Below the pieces are notes generated by a model that searched no databases, had not been told where the DNA came from, and saw only the letters and a list, made by a program, of their open reading frames with translations. Below are positions 1 to 9,491 of a stretch of 64,000 bases of DNA, one piece after another (within the stretch, counting starts at the first letter, position 1; each line of letters starts with the position of its first letter). The DNA is taken from NCBI GenBank assembly GCA_937872385.1, contig CALMSO010000098.1, forward strand, positions 60,120-124,119, in the 5' to 3' direction. Made by a program: the position numbers and the translations under genes. The stretch comes from an uncultured Saprospiraceae bacterium. Lineage in GTDB: Bacteria > Bacteroidota > Bacteroidia > Chitinophagales > Saprospiraceae.

Positions 1-2
1 TG

Positions 3-296
3 CCCAATCGCACCGTTATCTGGAAGCACGCTTTTCGCAATGCACTTTTTCCATTGGTCACGATGTTTGCTTCGGTGTTCCCAGCAATGCTGGCCGGCTC
101 CGTAGTTATTGAAGTAATTTTCAATATTCCCGGCATGGGCAAACTCACGATTGATGCCATTAATGCCCGCGACTGGCCGGTGGTTTATACTGTACTCATG
201 CTGTCGGCTATTCTGACTATGGTCGGCATCCTCATCTCCGATATGCTCTACGCAGCGCTCGATCCGAGGGTGTCTTACAGCCGCCGGCAGGCGTAG
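3..296 (+). CDS. ABC transporter permease, C-terminal end (DppB/OppB-like), partial
   Basis: The reading frame is open from the first bases of the window, so this is the last ~97 residues of a gene that begins upstream. It shows the end of a binding-protein-dependent inner-membrane permease: a WKHAFRNALFPLVT stretch resembling the cytoplasmic EAA-loop region, then a hydrophobic helix, the IEVIFNIPGMGKL segment typical of dipeptide/oligopeptide permeases, a final helix, and the closing 'DMLYAALDPRVSY' found in DppB/OppB proteins. Known family role: with a second permease, two ATPases and a substrate-binding lipoprotein it imports peptides (some members nickel or other solutes). Substrate cannot be told from this fragment. 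The next gene is 145 bp away and unrelated in function. Confidence 0.85.
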   Translation, partial: PNRTVIWKHAFRNALFPLVTMFASVFPAMLAGSVVIEVIFNIPGMGKLTIDAINARDWPVVYTVLMLSAILTMVGILISDMLYAALDPRVSYSRRQA

Positions 297-399
297 CGTT
301 TTTTGTATAGAAACCCCCGTTTTGAGTAGGATAAATGATAAAAAAATGCGATTTTTAACCGTGGAGATGAATAGGCAATAGAAATTTAATTACAAACCA

Positions 400-427
400 T
401 AAAACCGCGAATTGCGAATTGCGAAAA
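400..427. repeat. heptanucleotide repeat, 4 units (GCGAATT type)
   Basis: Just upstream of the alpha-glucosidase gene the sequence reads as consecutive 7-mers: taaaacc, gcgaatt, gcgaatt, gcgaaaa. The same kind of heptads recur at 41465-41534, 62840-62895 and, on the other strand, 63721-63762. Function unknown. Confidence 0.6.
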
Positions 428-440
428 ATAAAAATACATC

Positions 441-2090
441 ATGACGCATACCTGGTGGAAAGAATCCGTTATTTACCAAATTTATCCGCGCAGTTTTAAA
501 GATACGAATGGTGATGGTATTGGTGATTTGCGCGGCATTATTGAAAAATTAGATTATTTGAAAGAACTCGGCATTGACATCATCTGGCTGAATCCTATTT
601 ACAAATCGCCGAATGATGACAATGGTTATGATATCAGTGATTATTACGACATCATGGATGAGTTCGGCACCATGGCCGATTTTGATGAACTGCTCGCCGA
701 GGCGCACCAGCGGGGCATTCGCATCCTCATGGATCTTGTGGTCAATCATACTTCCGACGAGCACGAATGGTTTCAGCAGTCCCGCCAATCAAAGGACAAT
801 CCTTACCGCGATTATTACTTCTGGAAACCCGAACCCGCCAACAACTGGCCCTCGTTTTTCAGCGGCAGCGTATGGCAAAAAGATGATGTCACCGGTGAAT
901 ATTATCTCCATTTATTTACTAAAAAACAACCTGACCTGAACTGGGAAAACCCCGCCGTGCGGCAGGATGTGTATAAACTAATGCGCTTCTGGCTCGATAA
1001 AGGCATTGATGGTTTCCGGATGGATGTAATACCGATGATTTCCAAGCGGCTTGATTTTCCAGACGCCGATACCGATGATTTCGGGCAAATTATTGAGCGT
1101 TATTATGCTAATGGCCCGCGCGTACATGAGTTTTTACAAGAAATGTACCGCGAAGCCCTAGCGGATTATGATGTAATGACCGTGGGCGAGGGCGCAGGCA
1201 TTCCGCCGGAAATGGCGAATGATTATGTTGGCGAAGATCGCAAGGAACTCAGCATGATTTTTCACTTCGGGCACATGGGTCTTGATCATGGGCCAGGCGG
1301 CCGCTTCGACCCTAAAGGCTGGACACTCAGCGAGTTCAAGCGCATTTTCAATATTTGGCACCAAGCAGTGGGCGACCGGGGCTGGGTAAATGTTTTTTTG
1401 GATAATCATGATTTTCCGAGAATGGTTTCGCGCTTCGCTAATGATAATCGCTACCGGGTAGAGTCTGCTAAACTTTTAGCGACACTTTTACTTACTATGC
1501 GCGGCACGCCCTGCATTTACTATGGTAGTGAAATAGGCATGACCAATATTCACCTCGATAAATGGGAAGATTTTGATGATGTAGAAATAAAAAATGCTTA
1601 CCAAGCAGCCAAAGAGCGCGGCGATGACCTGGACAAACTCATGGCCGCCGCCAATGCTAATGGCCGCGACAATGCCCGCACGCCCATGCAATGGGACGAC
1701 AGCCCGCACGCGGGCTTCACTACGGGCCAGCCCTGGCTGAAAGTGAATCCGAATCATACAGAAATAAATGTAATAAAAGACCAAGCAGCGCCGCATTCTA
1801 TCTTTCGATATTACCAAGAAATATTACAATTGCGTAAAGCGCACTCCACATTGGTATATGGTGATTATGAAGACCTCAATCCCGATAGTGAATACATTTA
1901 TTATTATCGCCGGTATGATGCCAATGGCGAATTTTATATTATATTAAACTTTAGTAGTAGCGAAATTCATAACATACCGCTACCGAAAGATGCAGAAATC
2001 ACGCTGCTGATTTCAAATTACCCGACCGAGCGCGGCTTTATTAATAATTTAAAACCTTGGGAAGCAATAGTTTATAAAGTAAAAGCATAA
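441..2090 (+). CDS. GH13 alpha-glucosidase / oligo-1,6-glucosidase
   Basis: A 549-residue glycoside hydrolase family 13 enzyme, the usual length for oligo-1,6-glucosidase/alpha-glucosidase. It begins WWKESVIYQIYPRSFKDTNGDG, the standard start of the TIM barrel, with no signal peptide, so it should act in the cytoplasm on short malto- or isomalto-oligosaccharides. Catalytic residues are visible: nucleophile Asp195 in GFRMDVI, acid/base Glu250 in TVGEG, and transition-state Asp324 in LDNHDF. The QPDLNWENP motif and the ARTPMQWDD segment near residue 413 are characteristic of this subgroup; the last ~80 residues form the beta-sandwich C domain. The gene stands alone between a permease end and era. 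Exact linkage specificity (alpha-1,4 or alpha-1,6) is not decided by what can be read. Confidence 0.93.
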   Translation: MTHTWWKESVIYQIYPRSFKDTNGDGIGDLRGIIEKLDYLKELGIDIIWLNPIYKSPNDDNGYDISDYYDIMDEFGTMADFDELLAEAHQRGIRILMDLVVNHTSDEHEWFQQSRQSKDNPYRDYYFWKPEPANNWPSFFSGSVWQKDDVTGEYYLHLFTKKQPDLNWENPAVRQDVYKLMRFWLDKGIDGFRMDVIPMISKRLDFPDADTDDFGQIIERYYANGPRVHEFLQEMYREALADYDVMTVGEGAGIPPEMANDYVGEDRKELSMIFHFGHMGLDHGPGGRFDPKGWTLSEFKRIFNIWHQAVGDRGWVNVFLDNHDFPRMVSRFANDNRYRVESAKLLATLLLTMRGTPCIYYGSEIGMTNIHLDKWEDFDDVEIKNAYQAAKERGDDLDKLMAAANANGRDNARTPMQWDDSPHAGFTTGQPWLKVNPNHTEINVIKDQAAPHSIFRYYQEILQLRKAHSTLVYGDYEDLNPDSEYIYYYRRYDANGEFYIILNFSSSEIHNIPLPKDAEITLLISNYPTERGFINNLKPWEAIVYKVKA

Positions 2091-2198
2091 TGCGGATGTA
2101 ATAATTCGATGGATAGAATTTTGAATATTTTATAAATTCGCTGCCTGTTAAAAACGCTTATTATTACATTTTATTTTGTGAAAAGCACTATACTATAA

Positions 2199-3098
2199 AT
2201 GATGCACAAATCCGGTTTTGTAAATATCATTGGGCGGCCGAACGTAGGAAAATCCACGCTGATGAATGCGCTGGTGGGCGAGCGGATGTCTATTATTACA
2301 CACAAACCGCAAACTACGCGCCACCGCATCTTTGGTATCCTGAGCGGTGACGATTTTCAGATTGTTTTTTCGGATACGCCGGGCGTCATCAAAAATCCTG
2401 CCTACAAAATGCAGGAAGCCATGAATCGTTTTGCGCATTCTACTTTTGAAGATGCCGACTTGATGCTCTTGGTGATTGAACCCAATGAAACTTGGCCCGA
2501 CGACGACCCGCTGCTCAAGCGGTTGGGGCACATGGAAGTTCCCATCTTTTTGATTATCAATAAGATAGATCTTTCTTCGCAAGTGCAAATTACGGAGTTG
2601 GTAGCCCAATGGCAGCAGCGGCTTTCGTTCGCGGGCATTTTTCCGATCTCGGCTTTACATCAATCTGGCACAGCGGGGCTGCTGCAACTTATCCTCGAGC
2701 ACTTGCCAGAGGGGCCCGCCTATTTTCCGAAAGACCAAATCACCGATCGCACCGAGCGTTTTTTCGTCAGTGAAATTATTCGGGAAAAAATACTCGAATT
2801 GTACGAACAGGAAATTCCCTACTCCTGCGAGGTGGGCATTGACGATTTCAAAGACACCGAAACCAACACCGGCGAGGCGCTGGCCCGCATCAGTGCTGTC
2901 ATTTACGTAAGCCGCAAGACGCAGAAATCCATTCTGATTGGTAAAAACGGTGCGGCCATCAAGCGCCTCGGCACCGAAGCCCGCAAAGCCATGGAGACCT
3001 TCCTCGAGCGCAAAGTATTTCTTGAGCTACACGTAAAAGTGCGTGACAACTGGCGCGACGACGAGCAAATGCTGCGCCGATTTGGCTATCAAGAGTAG
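2199..3098 (+). CDS. era: GTPase Era
   Basis: Era is an essential GTPase that binds the 3' end of 16S rRNA and helps small-subunit maturation. The 299-residue protein has the family's usual length and both domains. In the G domain: P-loop GRPNVGKST at residues 12-20, switch region with TTRHRI, DTPG (G3), NKID (G4) and ISA (G5). After residue ~200 comes the KH domain, including ILIGKNGAAIKRLG around residue 247, the RNA-binding loop. Two adjacent ATG codons open the gene; the first is used here and either is possible. It is monocistronic, with 108 bp upstream and no gene for 430 bp downstream on either strand. Confidence 0.97.
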   Translation: MMHKSGFVNIIGRPNVGKSTLMNALVGERMSIITHKPQTTRHRIFGILSGDDFQIVFSDTPGVIKNPAYKMQEAMNRFAHSTFEDADLMLLVIEPNETWPDDDPLLKRLGHMEVPIFLIINKIDLSSQVQITELVAQWQQRLSFAGIFPISALHQSGTAGLLQLILEHLPEGPAYFPKDQITDRTERFFVSEIIREKILELYEQEIPYSCEVGIDDFKDTETNTGEALARISAVIYVSRKTQKSILIGKNGAAIKRLGTEARKAMETFLERKVFLELHVKVRDNWRDDEQMLRRFGYQE

Positions 3099-3528
3099 TG
3101 CTGGACGGGTATATTGTCAAATAGTTACAGGATAAATTTCGATGCCTCGGATACGTTTATTATATAAGTTTTTTGTCTGATGTATTTGTGGATTATGCTC
3201 ATAACCATCGGATAGCATAAAGAAATCGTTCATCTTAAACAGCTTTAATAACGATCAGGGTTTATTTACTTCGGGCTGCGCATTCTTTAGTGGGTCCGAA
3301 CTCGCCACGATTTTTATCGCTGAAAAAGCAAGTTGGACGACAAAATTTTGCCAAACTGGTGAATTTCGTTATTTCTTTCATCAAGCATCTAACTAATACC
3401 GATTTCAATTGAACGTGATGTATTTTTTTTGCGTTCAAAACCCTGTTTTTCAAGGCTTTACAAAATATAAAATCGGACTTCACAAATCGTAAATGATATA
3501 ATATCTTATTGAAATTCGCATCAATAAA
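3099..3528. other. intergenic region, 430 bp, no gene seen
   Basis: Lies between the convergent ends of era and the 481-aa hypothetical gene. The short open frames have no recognisable domain and no coding character. No clear terminator, tRNA or repeat was found. Confidence 0.6.
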
Positions 3529-4974
3529 TTACACTTTGCGGCTCTCCTCCAAGAGCCATTGCTTGTTGATGACATTGTCAGCAGCGGCAATTTTTTGATG
3601 CAAAACAGCGAGTTTTTCTTGCAATACCTTCCGCGGGTAAGTGTCGGCATGGTGCTTGAGCATGGCGAGGCTTTTGGCAAAACGCAGCAGATTGGTATAG
3701 CTTTTCTTCTCGGCGGTCGTCATTTTTCGATTGCGAATGACATAAATGCGGAAAGTTTCAATCAGCCCCAGAAAAGCCTCCGTGTCTTTCAGATCATAAT
3801 AAATACGCAATTGTAAGAAAGTGGTATTGAGGTGATAAAAGACATCTGTAAACTGCACGTTGCGAAGCACCTCCAGCGCGTCGTTGTACAACTGCCGGTT
3901 GTAATAAAAATTGGCGAGATTATAATTATAGGCATTTTCGCGGCGCGAGGCCAAGAGTTTGCTGCGATACTCCTCAATGAACTGCTCGGTCCAAGCAAAT
4001 TCTTTGAGGCTACAGCCAAGCGTAATGATATTTTTGTAATCCCATTCCGAAATCAGCCCATTATTGAGCAGTAGCTCCGCCCGCAGCCCTTGCTGATACA
4101 ATTCAAACAACTCCCGTTGGTATTTACTGTGCCCCATTTTAATCTGCCGAATGCAATAATTGCTCGCAAAGTTGTACAAATCGTAGCCTTCATCCGCGTT
4201 GATGGTATTCATTTTGGTATTCAAAATGAGCTTGAGGCGCTCGTAGTGCTCCGGATTGTTCTCCTCGCGCATGGTCATCAAGATGGTGTAATACAACAGG
4301 ATGGAGGCATCGTTTTCAAACGAGGGGAGGTGGCGCTGCACATAGGCCAGCAGCTCTTCCATGAAGCCGAAATCATAACGCGTATTGAACAGCATCATAT
4401 TGGCTGTCAGGTGACAACAGTTGCGCAATTTTTCTACAATGTAATACCGATCTAAGTGATAAAGCATCTTCTGGAAAGAGTCTGACTTGGAGCGATCCAC
4501 ATAGCCGCCGCTGTAAAAACCGAGCAGCGAATTGAAGCGATAATTGACAAAATGATAGTCGCCATCGTGATAAGGATATTGCTCGATGGATTTTTCCAAT
4601 TGCCGGGCGCGGTTGGTCAATAAATCAAACTGATTGACTTCGTAGGCCGATTCCAGCGTGAATAATTGCTCGCGCAGCGGCAGGGAGTCGATGTACTGAA
4701 TGGCCAGAAACCGGTGGTAAAGTTTTTTTAGGTACGACATTACGTTGTGCAGGCGTTGCTCATCAAGTGCCTCGCCCGGAAACAGCCGCGCAAATAAAGG
4801 TTCTTTCTCCATCTGCCCATTGGGGCGCTCAATGTATTCCAGAATAATATCTAAGAGTTCTTGCGTTTTTTCGTGCTGATTGAAATAGGGCGAGCGCACA
4901 AATTGCTGAAAACGCTCCCGTTCTTTCGGCGAAATCTCACTGATGTACCGTACTATTTTGCTTTGCTGTTGCAT
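3529..4974 (-). CDS. hypothetical helical protein, Bacteroidota-type
   Basis: A 481-residue protein with no signal peptide or membrane segment. It is rich in Leu, Tyr, Arg, Glu and Gln and appears almost entirely alpha-helical, with spaced aromatic/Leu patterns in the second half (for example LANFYYNRQLYNDALEVL) that suggest degenerate TPR-like helical hairpins. The N-terminal part contains SPYFNQHEKTQELLDI and LHNVMSYLKKLYHRFLA, a layout I associate with uncharacterised Bacteroidota proteins, but I cannot assign a function. The gene is divergent from the M14 peptidase across a long AT-rich region. The coding frame is uninterrupted and codon use matches its neighbours, so it is a real gene. 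Confidence 0.8.
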   Translation of the reverse strand: MQQQSKIVRYISEISPKERERFQQFVRSPYFNQHEKTQELLDIILEYIERPNGQMEKEPLFARLFPGEALDEQRLHNVMSYLKKLYHRFLAIQYIDSLPLREQLFTLESAYEVNQFDLLTNRARQLEKSIEQYPYHDGDYHFVNYRFNSLLGFYSGGYVDRSKSDSFQKMLYHLDRYYIVEKLRNCCHLTANMMLFNTRYDFGFMEELLAYVQRHLPSFENDASILLYYTILMTMREENNPEHYERLKLILNTKMNTINADEGYDLYNFASNYCIRQIKMGHSKYQRELFELYQQGLRAELLLNNGLISEWDYKNIITLGCSLKEFAWTEQFIEEYRSKLLASRRENAYNYNLANFYYNRQLYNDALEVLRNVQFTDVFYHLNTTFLQLRIYYDLKDTEAFLGLIETFRIYVIRNRKMTTAEKKSYTNLLRFAKSLAMLKHHADTYPRKVLQEKLAVLHQKIAAADNVINKQWLLEESRKV

Positions 4975-5620
4975 TTTTTTTGGGCTTTAAATACAGAATA
5001 GTTGCTTTGTTTTGAGTTTAAAATGCTGATTTTCAAATTATTAGAAATTAGATGGCTTTTAAAACCTGTCAGTAAGATAGCAAAATGTACTTACAACACA
5101 AAGTCTTTTGGCCGACTTTTGTACTGCAAATCACAATGAAACACTTTTTTACGACGACTCGCTAATAGCAAATTATAATTCCTGAAAACGACGACGACCT
5201 AATTTTTTTATTTTTTTTTAAAACGACGACGACATTTTTTTACGGCCACTGCCAACAAATTTTAATCCCACACAAACACTATGAGGCTGCTATAATTTCG
5301 GAAAAGCATTTTTTTTATAAACGCAGATCTCTTTTGTTTATTGAACAAAGTTATAATCTCATGAGTGGTTTTGGAAAGGGTATCGCATTATTATTGCGGT
5401 ACCCTTTTGTATTGTACCAGATCCTAATATCTTACCCCCTACTTATAATGTTTGCAACTGACTGATTTTGAAAAAGTTATACCCTTGCCGCCCTAACGGG
5501 AAAATATCGCATCAGCTTACCACGGTTTAAATTTTCACCTCCATACTGAAACTAAAACTGCTTTTGCCTGTCCAATCACTGATAGGCTTTTTACATTATT
5601 TCAAAAACGAAAAAAACACC
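4975..5620. other. divergent intergenic region with ACGAC repeats
   Basis: 646 bp between two divergent genes with no convincing ORF. It contains three short ACGACGAC clusters; two of them (5185-5198 and 5220-5233) are identical 14-mers flanking a T-rich stretch. A TATAATTTCGG string near 5290 resembles a Bacteroidota -7 box. A hairpin with a T-run follows at 5378-5408. The segment 5344-5364 matches 41744-41764 at 19 of 21 positions. A leader or small RNA ahead of the peptidase gene is possible but unproven. Confidence 0.4.
5378..5408 (+). terminator. hairpin with T-run (terminator or attenuator)
   Basis: Stem gggtatcgca (5378-5387) pairs with tgcggtaccc (5395-5404) with one G-T pair and a 7-nt loop, followed by TTTT. 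It lies on the + strand 213 bp before the M14 peptidase start and is not at the end of any + strand gene, so it would end a short transcript starting inside the intergenic region or act as an attenuator. Confidence 0.5.
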
Positions 5621-8203
5621 ATGAAAAAACAATTATTCCTGCTACTGGCGGTACTTTGCTGCTGGTGTGCCGATGCTGCGGCCCAGCATATTTCTGTAAA
5701 GCATCCCTTGACGTATTATCTGCCGGATATTAGCTACAATGCAAGCATTCCTACCCCAGAGCAATTTTTTGGCTTCCAGATTGGCGAATGGCACCTTTCG
5801 CACGATTTGCAGCTGCAATATATGAAAATGCTCGCGGAAAAGTCGCCACGCGTCACCCTTGTAGAATATGCGCGCAGCTACGAACAGCGCCCGCTGGTTT
5901 ATTTAGCGATTACTTCGGAAAGCAACCACCAGCGCCTCGACGACATTCAGGCGCAACACATAGCGCTCTCCGACCCCGCACGCGCTGCCAGCATTGACAT
6001 TGCTAATATGCCTTCGGTCTTGTACCAAGGCTTTAGTATTCACGGCAACGAACCCAGCGGAGGCAATGCTGCGCCTTTGGTGGCCTACTATCTGGCTGCT
6101 GGGCAGGGACCGGAGGTCGAAAATCTGCTCGCCAATGTTGTGATTCTACTCGATCCTTGCTTCAACCCTGACGGGTTTAATCGCTTTGCCAGTTGGGCTA
6201 ATTCGCACCGCAACCACCATGTCACCGCTGATCCTACCGACCGCGAGTACCGCGAAGCTTGGCCGGGCGGCCGCACCAATCATTATTGGTTTGATCTCAA
6301 CCGCGACTGGCTGCCCGTGCAGCACCCCGAAAGCCGCGGCCGCATTGTCACTTTTCATCAATGGAAACCCAATGTGCTGACCGACCACCACGAGCAAGGT
6401 ACGAATGCTACCTACTTTTTTATGCCGGGGGTGCCCTCGCGTACCAACCCCATCACGCCTTGGCGCAACCAGGAGTTGACCGAAAAAATTGGCAATTATC
6501 ACGCCGCTGCCCTCGATAAAATTGGCTCGCTCTATTTCACGAAGGAGGGCTACGACGATTTTTACTTTGGCAAAGGCTCTACCTATCCCGATGCCAATGG
6601 CGCTATCGGCATTCTCTTTGAGCAGGCCAGCTCGCGCGGGCACGCCCAGGAAAGTGACAACGGCTTGTTGACTTTTCCTTTCACCATTCGCAATCAGGTG
6701 ACGACCGCTTTTTCGACGCATAAAGCCATGTTAGAAATGCGCCGTGAATTGTTAGAATACCAACGCGATTTTTATAAAACCGCTTTGAATGAAGCCAAAA
6801 CCGACAAAAGCCGGGGCTATGTTTTTGGTGACAAATACGATGCAGCGCGCGTGGAGCACCTGCTCGATATTCTGCTGATGCACAAAATTGAAGTGTTTGA
6901 ATTGTCCAGACGTACTACTGCTGCCGGGCAGACTTTCGAGCCGGGCAGTGCTTATGTAGTACCTACCGACCAAGCGCAGTATCGCCTCATTCGCGGTATT
7001 TTTGAAACGCAAACCCGCTTTGATGATAGCTTGTTTTACGATATTTCTACCTGGACGATTCCGATGGCTTTCAACCTGCCCTACGCCAGCGTAGCGGATA
7101 TCACTTTGAAAGGTAAAAAACTCGAAACCCTCCCGACCAGAAACCCGACGGTGAATCGGGCCGATTTCGCCTACCTGCTGCCCTGGGATGATTTTTATGC
7201 GCCAGCAACGGCTAATTATCTCATGTCCAATGGATTACGCACCAAAGTAGCCGCTGAGCCTTTTACGCTCAACAATAAACAATACAGTGCCGGCACCGTA
7301 CTGATACCCGTGGTGCAAGGGCAAACCAAAACGCCCGACGAGATTTATCGCTTAGTACAGGAAGCAGCCGCGCGCTACAAAACGCCCATTGATGCCGTTG
7401 CCACCAGCCTTACTCCCGAAGGAATTGACCTCGGCAGCCGCAATTTTGCGCTTTTGCAACAGCCCAAAGTCCTCCTTTTAGTCGGTGAGGGGGTTAGTTC
7501 CTACGATATTGGCGAGGCATGGCACCTCCTCGACCAGCGGTATGAAATTTCTGTAACCAAAGGCGAAACTTCCGCCATGGGGCGCTTCGATCTTTCGCGC
7601 TACAACGTCATCGTGATGGCTAGTGGCAGCTACGCGGCGATTTCGGAGGCGGGCGTCACCCAATTGAAAACTTGGCTTGAAAACGGTGGAACCCTCGTGG
7701 CCATGCAAACAGCAGTGCAATGGTTGCGTAGCAAGGGATTATCTTCGGTAGAATTCAAGCGTGGTACCCCCGACGACCAAGGCGGCCGCCGCGCGTATGG
7801 CCGTTTGCAGGATGATTCTGGCAGTAATCGGATTCCAGGCTCTATTTTTGAAGCGGAAGTGGACCTCACGCACCCTTTGTTGTACGGCTATCATTATAAA
7901 AAAATGCCCATTTTCCGACGGGGCAACCTGTTTTTTGAACCCGCTAAAAATGCCTATGCTACCCCCATGGTACTTACGGCCCAACCCTTGCTGAGTGGCT
8001 ATGCCAATCAGAGCAGCAAGGAAGCGGTGAAAAATTCGGCCGTAGCGGTCGTGAGCAGTGTGGGTAGCGGCAAAGTCATTAATTTTGCGGACAACCCCAA
8101 TTTCCGGGCGTTCTGGCTTGGCACAAACAAGCTGTTTGCCAATGCTCTCTTTTTTGGGCATACCATCAGCAGCGGAGCCACTGACCGGGCCGGACGAGAA
8201 TAA
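5621..8203 (+). CDS. secreted M14 zinc carboxypeptidase with GATase-like C-terminal domain
   Basis: The start at 5621 is preferred over an upstream in-frame ATG because it opens directly with a signal peptide, MKKQLFLLLAVLCCWCADAAAQ; the product is 860 residues. The M14 catalytic domain follows: zinc ligands His141 and Glu144 in HGNEPSGGNA, the NPDGFNRF and DLNRDW substrate-binding stretches, a candidate third zinc ligand in TDHHEQG (His256/257), and the likely catalytic Glu334 in LFEQASSRGH. From about residue 620 a second domain (VLLLVGEGVSSYDIGEAWHL onward) resembles a class I glutamine-amidotransferase-like fold, an architecture seen in large Bacteroidota M14 proteins. Expected role: periplasmic or extracellular peptide trimming. 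A strong terminator follows within 10 bp. Confidence 0.9.
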   Translation: MKKQLFLLLAVLCCWCADAAAQHISVKHPLTYYLPDISYNASIPTPEQFFGFQIGEWHLSHDLQLQYMKMLAEKSPRVTLVEYARSYEQRPLVYLAITSESNHQRLDDIQAQHIALSDPARAASIDIANMPSVLYQGFSIHGNEPSGGNAAPLVAYYLAAGQGPEVENLLANVVILLDPCFNPDGFNRFASWANSHRNHHVTADPTDREYREAWPGGRTNHYWFDLNRDWLPVQHPESRGRIVTFHQWKPNVLTDHHEQGTNATYFFMPGVPSRTNPITPWRNQELTEKIGNYHAAALDKIGSLYFTKEGYDDFYFGKGSTYPDANGAIGILFEQASSRGHAQESDNGLLTFPFTIRNQVTTAFSTHKAMLEMRRELLEYQRDFYKTALNEAKTDKSRGYVFGDKYDAARVEHLLDILLMHKIEVFELSRRTTAAGQTFEPGSAYVVPTDQAQYRLIRGIFETQTRFDDSLFYDISTWTIPMAFNLPYASVADITLKGKKLETLPTRNPTVNRADFAYLLPWDDFYAPATANYLMSNGLRTKVAAEPFTLNNKQYSAGTVLIPVVQGQTKTPDEIYRLVQEAAARYKTPIDAVATSLTPEGIDLGSRNFALLQQPKVLLLVGEGVSSYDIGEAWHLLDQRYEISVTKGETSAMGRFDLSRYNVIVMASGSYAAISEAGVTQLKTWLENGGTLVAMQTAVQWLRSKGLSSVEFKRGTPDDQGGRRAYGRLQDDSGSNRIPGSIFEAEVDLTHPLLYGYHYKKMPIFRRGNLFFEPAKNAYATPMVLTAQPLLSGYANQSSKEAVKNSAVAVVSSVGSGKVINFADNPNFRAFWLGTNKLFANALFFGHTISSGATDRAGRE

Positions 8204-8208
8204 AAAAT

Positions 8209-8251
8209 GCAGGGCAGGTGCGGCGGCATTGCTCACCTGCCTGCTTTTTTT
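8209..8251 (+). terminator. rho-independent terminator after the M14 peptidase gene
   Basis: gcagggcaggtg (8209-8220) pairs with cacctgcctgc (8234-8244): 8 continuous pairs plus 3 more beyond a single bulge, followed by seven T (8245-8251). It lies immediately after the peptidase stop codon. Confidence 0.85.
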
Positions 8252-8347
8252 ACCAAAAAAATATACAAATTCGTATCTTCGAGCTGCACAAGTCGTTCAC
8301 CCGACGCCCAATACTTGTTGTCCAACACCAAAAACACCCCGCATACT

Positions 8348-8851
8348 ATGTGGAAACAGTTGCTTTGCCTGTTGCCAATGTTACTACTAATTGCCTCATT
8401 ATCAGGACAAACGCCTTATCATCAAATGGCACAGGACACCATTATCCGGCTGTCCGATTTTCCTAACAGTGCCTATTTGCTCAATGGCAAAAAGCTGAAC
8501 CTGTCGGTCATGGAGTGGTTTATGAGCGACTACCCGCGTCCCCATGAGCACATTCGCATGGCGATTTTTACCGATCAGTTGAGTATTCTCAGCTATACTT
8601 TTGGCGGCGTATTTTGCCTTTCCGGCCTGCTGCTGCGCAACGAAGACCAACGCCTTGGCGATAGTTTGCTCCGCACTGGTGTTATCGGGCTGGCAGGTGG
8701 CATCACCTTTCAGGTTTTTTCCGGCTCTGCCCAGCGCAAGGCTGTGAATGCCTACAATCGCGAAATACGCGCACTCTATGGCGACCAACCGCCCGGTGTG
8801 CAACTACGATTTTCCGAACAGGGCATCACCCTCGCTTGGGCACTGCGATAG
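8348..8851 (+). CDS. hypothetical exported/membrane protein
   Basis: The start at 8348 places a signal peptide (MWKQLLCLLPMLLLIASLSGQ) at the N-terminus; an upstream in-frame ATG would put the preceding terminator region inside the gene and is unlikely. The 167-residue product has one or two further hydrophobic stretches (near LSYTFGGVFCLSGLLL and TGVIGLAGGITFQVF), so it may sit in a membrane after export. Residues QLRFSEQGITLAWAL near the end resemble a closing beta-strand. No family recognised. It is transcribed separately from the peptidase because of the terminator between them. Confidence 0.65.
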   Translation: MWKQLLCLLPMLLLIASLSGQTPYHQMAQDTIIRLSDFPNSAYLLNGKKLNLSVMEWFMSDYPRPHEHIRMAIFTDQLSILSYTFGGVFCLSGLLLRNEDQRLGDSLLRTGVIGLAGGITFQVFSGSAQRKAVNAYNREIRALYGDQPPGVQLRFSEQGITLAWALR

Positions 8852-8990
8852 GCAGCTTAAAAATCGTCGAGTTCAGCATGATTGATGCTCCATTTTTTTA
8901 AAATTGGAATGGATGTACATCCGCATTAACACCTCGCTAACAAACGCCGCTTGCACATTTGCTAAAATTTCACTTATTTTGTACTGGTAA

Positions 8991-9398
8991 ATGAAAACCT
9001 TCACCGCCATATCGCTTGCGCTGCTCACATTGGTTACTTCGCTGACCTTCAGCGTGAGCTTGCACTATTGCCAGGGCGAAGTGCAAAGTTTTGCTTTGTT
9101 TTCAGCGGCTAAATCCTGCCAGCACCTTACCGTCGCCTGCCCAATTCATGGCACTATGCAGGTAGAAAAAGATTGCTGTAGCGACGAAACCAAAATCATC
9201 GAAGGGCAAGACCACGAAGCGGCTTTCGCCAATGCCGTAAGCACGAACGCAACGTCCGTGAATTTTGCCGCACCAGTGTTTTCGGTGCTGCGTTCCTTCG
9301 TTTTTATTAATAACAACACGCTACCTTTTCTACATTTCAAACCCCCTGCCCCCAGCGGCCGACACCTGCGCGTGCTGCTACAATCCTTCCTTTGTTAG
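8991..9398 (+). CDS. HYC_CC_PP family protein (metal-efflux associated)
   Basis: A 135-residue exported protein with N-terminal signal segment MKTFTAISLALLTLVTSLTFS. It carries the three marks of the Bacteroidota HYC_CC_PP family: HYCQGEV after the signal peptide, KDCCSDE in the middle and FKPPAPS near the C-terminus, plus additional Cys (SCQHLTVACP). Known context: members commonly lie directly upstream of CusA/CzcA-type efflux pumps; the molecular role is not established. The Cys/His pattern suggests metal binding or sensing in the periplasm, which is inference. The CusA gene starts 94 bp downstream on the same strand, consistent with an operon. Confidence 0.85.
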   Translation: MKTFTAISLALLTLVTSLTFSVSLHYCQGEVQSFALFSAAKSCQHLTVACPIHGTMQVEKDCCSDETKIIEGQDHEAAFANAVSTNATSVNFAAPVFSVLRSFVFINNNTLPFLHFKPPAPSGRHLRVLLQSFLC

Positions 9399-9491
9399 CA
9401 TTTCCGATGTGTTTCCGGGTTTCCGGTATTGTTTTTTGATGACGGATGAGTCAAGCTGTCGTCGTATCTATCTATTCACAATATAGTCGAA

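Noticed and set aside
613..939. Antisense and alternate-frame ORFs over long genes (for example within the glucosidase, CusA and amylase genes)
   Set aside because: They overlap strongly supported genes, have biased composition typical of shadow frames and show no domains.
3099..3528. Possible tRNA or small RNA gene after era
   Set aside because: No cloverleaf, T-arm motif or terminator could be recognised.
5361..5465. 34-codon ORF starting at the shared ttataatc.catga motif
   Set aside because: It runs through a hairpin with T-run, has no recognisable features, and the similar site at 41761 encodes an unrelated sequence.
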